Origin: Flammula alnicola
Lineage: Eukaryota; Basidiomycota; Agaricomycetes; Agaricales; Strophariaceae
Direction of reading: 5' to 3'
NCBI GenBank assembly: GCA_015499995.1
Contig: JADNRV010000103.1
Span: 124,001-188,000 of the forward strand
DNA length: 64,000 nt
A program made the translations under genes and the position numbers. The notes beneath the pieces are model-generated. The model ran no database searches. It had not been told where the DNA came from and saw nothing but the letters and a program-made list of their open reading frames with translations. Within the stretch, counting starts at the first letter, position 1. The number at the start of each line of letters is the position of its first letter. Below, in pieces: positions 56,595 through 64,000 of this stretch.

Positions 56595-57998
56595 ATGCCC
56601 GAGACCCACAAGGTTCTCTACGCCGCCAGTTGTAACCCACCCAGACGCGCAAAGCGTGCCCTTGTTTCTTCCGTCGAACAGACGTCTTCTGCACCCCAGG
56701 TCACGTCAAACGAGCCCCGCGCCATCTTTCCCATGAGACCCTATGCACCACGAACGGCCACCACGGCGTCAGACGCCCAAGCCGTGCCTCCTCCACCTGC
56801 AAAGCGTGGTCGCAAGCCAGGCCCTCTCTCTCGAACGGCACGAGAGGCCCAGCGCCGTCTGAACCACTCTATCATCGAGAAGGCTCGGCGGACCAAGATA
56901 AACGATGCTCTTGCCTCGCTTAAACAGCTCGTGCCTGCCAATTATGGCCAGCAGAAGGCAAGCGCCGTCGACTCGCGTGACGATGAAGACGAGGAAGACG
57001 ACGACGATTACGAAGAAGGTTCGAAGAAGGACAAATCTGCAACCAAGGGCAAAGGAAAGAAGGACGAAAAGGAGAAAGAGTTCAAGCTCGAGATCCTCGT
57101 TCGCACCGTCTCCTTCCTACAAGACCTGCTGCAGCGCGTCACCGTCTTGGAAGCTGATGCTCTGCCTCTTTCTCCTTGTGCGAACTGCGCTGGTGGAAAA
57201 GCTTCCAAAAAGCGGAAACGCACCCATATGGACTCCGACGACGACAATAGAGCCGGACAGGACGCCCAGGATGCCAATCGTCCTCCCCGAAGCGCGAAAA
57301 TCGCTCGCCAAACCGAAAATACCCCTCCTCCACCATCTGACAGCGCCAATGTGCAAAGCAACACGGACATCGCTCCGGTTCCGGTGTCCTTTTCCGCTCT
57401 ACAGGCATCGCTCCCACACCAGGGCCAAGCGCAGGTTCAAGCGCAGACACAGACAGATGCCGCCGCCGCAGCCCGCCTGCCCTCCATCTCGTCCTGGCTG
57501 CCCAACTCCGTTATCGACCCGCAGCTCCTCCCTGCTGCCCAAACCCACCCTGCCAACAGCACCACCACCACGAGCACTGCGACAAGCAAACAGCGCTCCT
57601 CGCCACAAATGGGGTCGTACCTCCCCTCGCCGCCCGCGTCGACGCACTTCGACCCCGTGCGCACGACCCAGGTCCCGCCGCTGCTCAACCTCGGCCCCGT
57701 CGCGACGGCGGCGATGGTCAGCACCAGCAGCACCAGCGGCACCAGCACCAGCACCCGCACGCCCGAGGACGAGTCCGCTGCGACGCTCCTGCTGCAGATC
57801 AGCGCCTCGTCGCCGACCTTCCGTCCCGTGCGCTCGCACTCGATTTCGACCTATAGCCTCCCTGACCCGTCTAACTTCTCGCTGCACCTGCACCACGACG
57901 CGCGTAGTAACGCCCAGAGCCAGATAAGGCAGGCGCAGACGCCCGGCTCGTTGTTGGGGTTGAATGTGAACATGATAAGCAACAAGAAGTATCAGTGA
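56595..57998 (+). CDS. bHLH transcription factor with long acidic loop
   Basis: Single exon, 467 codons, GC-rich. The basic region and helix 1 lie at residues 84-114 (LNHSIIEKARRTKINDALAS), with H91, E95 and R99 in the positions that read E-box DNA. Helix 2 is FKLEILVRTVSFLQDLL (163-179). The two helices are separated by about 48 residues containing DDEDEEDDDDYEEG and a Lys-rich stretch, far longer than the usual loop. A second basic patch (KKRKR, about 207) follows. Residues 240-467 are Ser/Thr/Pro/Gln-rich, a likely activation region. Nuclear; target genes unknown. Ascomycete bHLH proteins with long loops are the nearest analogy. Confidence 0.9.
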   Translation: MPETHKVLYAASCNPPRRAKRALVSSVEQTSSAPQVTSNEPRAIFPMRPYAPRTATTASDAQAVPPPPAKRGRKPGPLSRTAREAQRRLNHSIIEKARRTKINDALASLKQLVPANYGQQKASAVDSRDDEDEEDDDDYEEGSKKDKSATKGKGKKDEKEKEFKLEILVRTVSFLQDLLQRVTVLEADALPLSPCANCAGGKASKKRKRTHMDSDDDNRAGQDAQDANRPPRSAKIARQTENTPPPPSDSANVQSNTDIAPVPVSFSALQASLPHQGQAQVQAQTQTDAAAAARLPSISSWLPNSVIDPQLLPAAQTHPANSTTTTSTATSKQRSSPQMGSYLPSPPASTHFDPVRTTQVPPLLNLGPVATAAMVSTSSTSGTSTSTRTPEDESAATLLLQISASSPTFRPVRSHSISTYSLPDPSNFSLHLHHDARSNAQSQIRQAQTPGSLLGLNVNMISNKKYQ

Positions 57999-58307
57999 TG
58001 AGAGTAGTGGTAGAGTGGTTATACTTATGCCTTCCTTTTTTTTCCTCGTTATTCCGCGCAAGAGCCCTGTGATATCCCTTTGTACTGTATCGGTATTTAA
58101 CTCCGACATGGACTTGGCTCTGAAGTAAAGGCATGTTAGATATTGGCCCGGTCTTGAGATGGACCTCGAGTTGAACTTGTAGATTATTGGATATATGCAG
58201 CTGCGATACATTTACATATGAAACATGACGAGGAAATATACACGATTATCGGCATATGAGTAACCTATTTATCCACACCCTGCATCCGAAGAGGAAAGGG
58301 ATTAATT
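57999..58307. other. Convergent intergenic region
   Basis: 309 bp between the 3' ends of the bHLH and hydrolase genes; no feature seen. Confidence 0.5.
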
Positions 58308-59959
58308 CTACAGACTCGCCCTGACGGGGGATTGAGGTTCAGGTTGGAGCGAGGAGTAGTTGTACAACAAAAATTTCTTCAGGTCCTCCGCTGTTTCAGG
58401 AATCCATTAGCATTCCTACTGGAATTTAAAAAAATCGGCAAAGCTTACCAAGCTCCTGAGGTGCTTCCTGTGGCATCTAAAAATGATCTCAACATCCATT
58501 CAAGGCGAAAGCAAAGTAAAAACACGAACCAAATGCCCCCCACCCGATATCCTCGTATTCGTCGCATTCGCCGGCCTAACCCACACCCTTTCCCGTGTAC
58601 TGCCCGGCTTGCCCAGCTCCGACGCGCCAGGCTTACCAGGCGTAACCCATCTCAGCGTAATCCTTTCATCCAAGTTCGCAAGGCGCTGGAACACCTCGTA
58701 CTCCGTATGCAGCTCCGCAAACACCACGGCCTCCTGCACGCCGGGCATCTTGAGCTTCGCAACCGTCTTGCCCGAGATGGGGTCCGCGGTGGTGTAGATC
58801 CCGCACTCGACATACACGTTGAGGGAGGCCGGGTCCCAGGCGCCGAAGAAGGGGCTTTTGAGGAAGGACTCGAGCGCTTCTTCGCGAGAGGACCATGTGT
58901 CGCGTCGGTTGAGGGCGCCCATTGCCAGGTCTTGCCTCATGAGCCGCTTGTCGTGATCGTGCGGCTTGATAATCACTGGGTCGATCAAGTACAGAGAGGA
59001 GAATAAATTCGGGTATAGTGACGCAGCCAAGGTACTGTGGTGGATAAATTTAATGTCTTCTCGTCTTTTTTTCCAATAGAAAATGGTTTGACTGACGATG
59101 TGCATCCTCCATACGAGTGGCCCACTGCGACGAATGTTCGGTGGCTGAACCCACTCTTGACACGTAGAGCGGTTTCTTCCGGCGAGACGCGAACGAGATG
59201 GGTGGGCAGCGGGGCGTTGGTGGCTACTTTCGGCAGGAAATGAAGCAGGAAGTTGGCGATATCGCGTCCGTTATCATACCAATCAACTTTTTCGCACCAC
59301 ATCAGTTTCTGGGACGTCAAGACGGAAAGTTGCGAGACTCACATATCCCAGATGCAGAAGCTGCATTGACAAGACATGCATCTCCATGCTGGATAGACTC
59401 CCAGGCCCAAACTTCGTCGATGATGCTGGCGGCAGGAGAAGACAGAAGATGGGCGAGTGTTGGTTCGAATATCTACGCGGGGCCAGTCAAAAATACATCC
59501 TCATCTACACTTTTTAAAAAAAGAATTCACCTCTTTCGGAAACCCATTGGCATGTTGGAAAGATAGTGTGAGACCGGTCCTATTGTGCGCATTGAGATCC
59601 TTCCTCACGTAACGGTTGACACAGTTCCAAAGCACGCGAGGGTACCCGTCCGTTACTTTTGATGTGCGCAGTGCATCTAGCTCCTGACGCGCTTCGGCCA
59701 GAATCCGACGACGCTCTTCCTTAGAGGCATTCGGCGGCGGAAGGTGGGGTTCTGGTGCTGGCCGCGTGGTCCGTAGATAACATGCGGGGATCAGGTGGGT
59801 AGTGAGGGTGTATGGCGCGTCGAAAGTCGGTTTCCTGGGAGGCGATGGTAAAGGGGGAAGTTCTAGGGTTTCAGGAGGTGGATAGATTGGCAGCGCATCT
59901 CTCACGTCGACGCTTAGCCAGGTGAAGGGTGGGGGCCGTGAGTAGGCGTTCGGGTCCAT
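58308..59959 (-). CDS. Alpha/beta hydrolase (Lpx1-like family)
   Basis: Six exons (59959-59531, 59472-59343, 59286-59097, 59034-58530, 58476-58449, 58390-58308) close in phase to 454 codons; the fifth is only 28 nt. Seen: a proline-rich N-terminus, the oxyanion-side motif QHANGFPKE (H136 to E143), a nucleophile elbow GHSYGG (S244) and LYLIDPVIIKP. HxNGFPKE with GHSYGG is the pattern of the fungal peroxisomal lipase Lpx1 and toxin-biosynthesis-type hydrolases. The C-terminus VRASL is not a standard peroxisomal signal. It is probably a lipase or esterase with an unknown substrate. The catalytic His is expected in GGGHLMP (about 418). Confidence 0.85.
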
Positions 59960-60954
59960 TTAGTGCGATGATCACCTAGTTAAAGCCTGAAAAGTATGCA
60001 GGTGGATAGTACAGTAAGTAACCTGGAACGAGGAGAAAGGAGCCGCAGATTGATACTGGAATGATATGTACCTGCAGAGTTTTATGGTGCAAAGATGACA
60101 TACCCGAGAACCCGGATCTTTCACGTGGCTTCTGGACGAACGGCTATTCAAGATCTTTCAAGATGTGCACAGCAATGACCGTTGAGAGCGCCTGGACGAC
60201 CAAAATAGTGCTCATGAGCACTGAATATTGAGGTTGCAGCTCGTCTATTTTGCTTGAGTCTTGAGCTTGAATTCTGGCCCCTGTGTCCTGTTGCACTCAG
60301 CGTACTCGATCTGCAGTTGACACTTGGCTGAGCTTATGTTTCAACTACATCATAGTGGAATCCTTACCTTGATGTCGTGGAAGCCTGGAAGACGACCGGT
60401 CGAGTCGCACTGTCGCAGGACCTTCAACGTCAATGTTGGCGGGGATCGGGATTTTACCTTTGGCTCTATTTGCATCACCCTTGCGCTTCACTCGCGCCGT
60501 TTCACAGACAGATCTTCGGAGGGCTTTGGCGACTATCTCTTCCGATGTCGGAACGCGATGCATCTCGGACACTGGCCGAGATTCTGATTAACGTTTAGCC
60601 TCCTGTTCAATCTTCACTATGTAGGATATTCGAAGACTAGGCCCTGGCAAATGATGGCTGGCGATATAACCGCCGTTTACGTGCTTCAGCGTGCCGTCGT
60701 AAAAGGGAGAGTAAAAGCACTGCATGGCTCTTTTGCGCTTTGAAGCACCTTCAGTGGCCTTTATTATAGAGTGGCACAAAGGCCACCTGCCACTTCGGCT
60801 GTACATGACTGTATAAAAGTGAATTGCATTTCCTATGTCAGTGGCTAAAATTCTATCTTCAATCGGCCATCGGACTTCGACTAAGGTAAGCACAATGTTT
60901 TTGTCCAGTTCTCGAATGTCGTCGACCCCCATCTAAAAGATCACTTTCACAGAC
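59960..60954. other. Divergent intergenic region
   Basis: Contains TCAAGATCTTTCAAGATGTG repeats near 60150 and GAGTCTTGAGCTTGAA near 60255. Two minus-strand frames (60345-60572, 60588-60932) lack domain support and are not called. Confidence 0.4.
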
Positions 60955-62427
60955 ATGTCAAACACATCTGTTGGAACATCAGAAATTCCGCGAAATTATA
61001 CTTGGAGAGTTACGCCTCTTCGCTGTGGCAGCTTTGGCAAGATATACGTTGTCAATCATCCCAATCCGAAAGAAGCTGCTCTGGTGATGAAAGTCGTTAA
61101 GTTACCCTCTGGCAAAAGCTCGATGTGGATGCCGAGAATGGAGTTCGAAGCTTTGAAAAGAATTGAAGAATGCCCTAACAGCAATACCTATGTCGTCGAG
61201 CAACCTCGGCTCGGTTCCGGAGTAGACAACATATGGTGGTCTAAGAGGGATGCCACTTTAACGATGCTATTTGTAAGTCGGTCGAAACTTCTTATAGATA
61301 ATAGCTGCCTATCACTTCCTGACATTTTTCAAGAAATATTATCCCACGACTCTCAGTGAAATTCACAGAGAATATACCCTTATTCGTCATCCAGATTACT
61401 TGAAAAACATCATTTACGATTTAGTAAGTTATAATTGTCTCCAATCTTCATTCCTTGTTTATTCTGGTAATAGGTCCACGGCTTGGACTATTTACACGGT
61501 CTCGGAATTATCCACAAGGACATAAAGCCTGACAACATCTTTATCGACGCCCACGGAATATGCAAAATCGGAGACCTTGGAGGCGCCTTTGTATTATCTA
61601 GGATCCACTCACTCGACCATGGTGCGATCAAAACGAATGATCGCGGGATCAGGACATATAACTATAGCGCGCCAGAAATTATTATTCCAATTGACGAGCG
61701 AGACAGATATAACCTCCCGCTCTGGTGTTACGATGCTACTGTTGATTTCTGGTCCCTTGGCATGACGATCTACGAACTAGTCGTCGGAGAGGCCTTGAAG
61801 TGGTGTGAATACTACGGAAGCGGAGTCGCAGATAAAATCATCATAGATCCCTCCCATGTTCCGCCGCTCATGCACCAGATCCTTACTTCCAATGCATGTG
61901 ATCCAGCGATATTCGACTTCATCGAGAAGGAAGGTGTCTTCATCACACGTCCTTCTTGCAAGACGTAACTAATGGCCACGACTAAATTTGTAGAGCTGTC
62001 GTGTTAACCCTGCAGAACGTCTCTGTCGACAAACTGCCGTCGTAATAGTCTCTGAATGGGAATCGTATGAAGAACCATTCAAAAACCGCTTCGGTATGTA
62101 ACCCGCAGCCTATGGTTGTCATCGTCAATTCGCTGATTGTCAATTCACCGATGCAAAATAGTTACACCGACAAATGAAACCATGAGTCGCCGACGTTTCA
62201 TGGCAAGTGACGCACTACCATCACACTTGCCTGGAAAGGCGCATCCAGCGGAAGCGAAGAAGATTGCCAAGATTTCCTCCACATTTGCAGCGATGCTCAA
62301 CAAATCAGGTGTCATAATTCCAGAGCACTCGAAATATCATTACCTTGAAATGGAAGCAGAGCCTAATATTCTGTTATCGGGGATAACTGTCTATCCTTCC
62401 ACACCCTCCAAGCATCCATATATTTGA
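60955..62427 (+). CDS. Ser/Thr kinase with DLG in place of DFG
   Basis: Exons 60955-61272, 61334-61423 and 61474-61935, then 61994-62093 and 62162-62427, close in phase to 411 codons if a weak GTCTTC donor is used at 61936; otherwise the frame ends at 61968 after PSCKT. Seen: [11 protein letters not shown] (Gly lo_op region), ALVMKVVKL (catalytic Lys), [17 protein letters not shown] (HKD for HRD), KIGDLGGAF (DLG for DFG), YSAPEI and [13 protein letters not shown]. The exon after the weak junction supplies CRVNPAERL, the expected end of a kinase domain, which favours the longer model. It is closest to the kinase at 23153-25564 but lacks its long N-terminus. Confidence 0.75.
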
Positions 62428-62694
62428 CAGGTTCCTGGTGGGATCTGTAGCTAACCATCACCATCATCTACCGATCCGTCTAAATGTGGAATATTTTTCC
62501 TAATTAAGCACCCTGCATCAAGCGGGATATCGATACTAGCATTTATAATGTGCCCTCCAAACATGAAGGTATATGAAATTATGCGGGCGTGGTGCTTTAT
62601 ATCGACAGTCACAATTGCTTCGGGTATTATATTTTATATACATCAGAAATAACGCGTTCAACAAGGCGCAGGGAAGCACGAATTATTCGTGAAA
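62428..62694. other. Convergent 3' region
   Basis: 267 bp between the kinase and membrane-protein genes; AT-rich, nothing recognised. Confidence 0.5.
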
Positions 62695-64000
62695 CTACCT
62701 GAAGTAGATAGGGTTGCCAGAATCATCAAAGTTTATACTTTCATCATCACTTCCAGAAATCTCTGAAAAGCTTTGTCGACGGCGCCTATTGTGTGTTGCA
62801 GCAATTTTCCGTATATTCAAAATAAGTCTTGATGCCTTTAATTGGAAAGGATATTTATTTAGTTGTAAGATTGGAAAAGAAAGAATGGACGTACGCCCAT
62901 GGACATCAGCGTCAGGTACCATCTGGATCAACACAGTCAGCGAGAGACGCGTGCAACACAAAGGTAAGACATACGAGAATGCTGCATTTCCAACATCTAT
63001 ATCGAGGCTGCGAAGGATTTCATAAACAACCATGGCCGTTAGCAGAACTGCAAACAATATTGTCAACCGTGAGAAGTGTTGCATATGGAAAATGGAGTTA
63101 CCCAAGACAAGGAGGAATGCGACGATACCCTCGCGCAGCATTAGGGACGTCAGAGGTGTCCTTGACCATCGACCACGAGCGACGAGTTTGTTTAAACTCA
63201 TGACGAGAATGAGCAATTGACATAACCCAGCTCCAGTCCTATGAGAAAAAGATGTAAGACAGTTATAGTGGACCAACAAACAGATCACCCCAACATAAAG
63301 AGTACTAGTCCCTTTTTTTCTGCTTTGGGAGGTACGCATGACTTAGATTCCGGGAGGTTTCGTATAATGATGCCAGTTCCCGCCATTTCTGTCACCACTG
63401 ACGTGAAGAAAATACCCGTAAGAAGGCATTTCACCTTGAAGCTTCGGTTGTATAAAGTGTATACTTCGTCTGCCGTTTATTTTTCAGTGATATGGAAGAT
63501 ATAGCCATAACACACCTCTAATGAGCAAAATCATCTCAACCAGAGTCATACTTAGTTGCACGGTGGTCGCCCTGAAGATGAATATTCCAGTACATCCATG
63601 CAAACGCCATGATCCGACAAAAGAGAGAATTTGGTGAGCGCTGCAATGGATGATGCAGACAATGGATGAGCGCTGAGCCTGGTTAGTCGAGATATCTAAA
63701 CTTGTCAAACTTACATCTGAGCCAGCAACATGATATAACGTGAGCTGAAGTATAACACCTTGATGAAGTTGAACTTTCCCCTGAATTTAAAGGTAAGAAA
63801 CAACCCAGCGCCACGGGCAAAAGATCAAATCGATACCTACTTCCATAAATATTCCACTTCATCACTCAACTGTACTAATAACTCCCATGTTTGCGCAGCG
63901 AGAGCCGCAACTGGAGACAAATAACACCACCGTGATCAGCATGCACTCGAAAGGATTCCAATTCATTGTACTTACACGATGCAAACTCCACTGCCTGAGC
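62695..64000 (-). CDS. DUF6533-type multi-pass membrane protein, 5' part near or beyond window edge
   Basis: Minus-strand exons read AAQTWELLVQLSDEVEYLWK (about 63900-63845), then GKFNFIKVLYFSSRYIMLLA (about 63800-63715), GSWRLHGCTGIFIF, MTLVEMILLIR, LYNRSFKVKCLLTGIFF, GAGLCQLLILVMSLNKLV and LREGIVAFLLVLGNS. The DEVEYLWK...YFSSRY start and about seven hydrophobic stretches match the DUF6533 family of basidiomycete seven-helix proteins, whose function is unknown (receptor-like topology). The C-terminus is cytosolic and basic/acidic (NRRRRQSF, GSDDESINF), ending YFR and TAG at 62695. A first exon probably lies near 63960-64000 or outside. Exon borders are approximate. Confidence 0.7.

Noticed and set aside
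56905..58211. Long Arg/Pro-rich frames overlapping the bHLH gene on both strands
   Set aside because: Shadows of a GC-rich, low-complexity coding region; no domains and no codon logic of their own.
60345..60932. Two consecutive minus-strand frames as a gene
   Set aside because: No in-phase splice joining them, no domain, and they sit in the promoter region of the kinase at 60955.

Overview
This window comes from a filamentous basidiomycete, almost certainly an Agaricomycete. The genes are cut by many 50-70 nt GT-AG introns. Several families are typical of mushroom genomes: a Plavaka-type DNA transposon, a DUF6533 membrane protein, Kre9-like Ser/Thr-rich GPI-anchored proteins, HTD-type SRPK kinases and a Ty3/gypsy Gag fragment. 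No rRNA, tRNA or CRISPR array was recognised.

Layout. (1) 1-7.2 kb, minus strand, is a chain of broken host genes lying head to tail: a frameshifted CHD1 remodeller missing part of its helicase core, a RAX2 fragment, a kinesin-5 stalk/tail, a Pan1-like SH3 fragment and the end of a kinesin-5 motor. Introns are kept, so this is DNA-level capture or rearrangement and not retroposition. (2) 7.2-20 kb is repeat-rich: a small gene with a duplicated exon encoding a SUMO-interaction-like motif, a decayed histone H2B with an internal duplication, a small basic spliced protein, a frameshifted Plavaka transposase, a gypsy Gag/LTR fragment and an AT-rich stretch with perfect hairpins. (3) 20-37.5 kb holds intact genes: a DUF2156 protein, a Ser/Thr kinase, two Kre9-like cell-wall genes flanking a tandem duplication of a cupin gene, a membrane coiled-coil protein and an SRPK-like kinase. 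(4) 37.9-39.6 kb is one 1.74 kb near-perfect palindrome with a 6 bp target duplication (foldback element). (5) 39.8-64 kb is again mostly intact: a serine beta-lactamase-like hydrolase divergent from an S9 prolyl-oligopeptidase-type enzyme with an 11 nt micro-exon, an MFS transporter, a TA-flanked MITE, a decayed kinase-like fragment, an unknown protein, a DUF4214 protein, an SGNH esterase, a bHLH factor, an alpha/beta hydrolase, a second DFGG/DLGG-type kinase and, running off the right edge, a DUF6533 protein.

The intact genes do not form an obvious biosynthetic cluster. They are hydrolases, a transporter, cell-wall and signalling genes with ordinary divergent and convergent spacing. Exon coordinates were derived by reading splice sites and checking phase; where phase closed across all exons the model is given with high confidence. 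The decay in the left 17 kb is probably real and not sequencing error, because multi-exon genes further right are in frame throughout.
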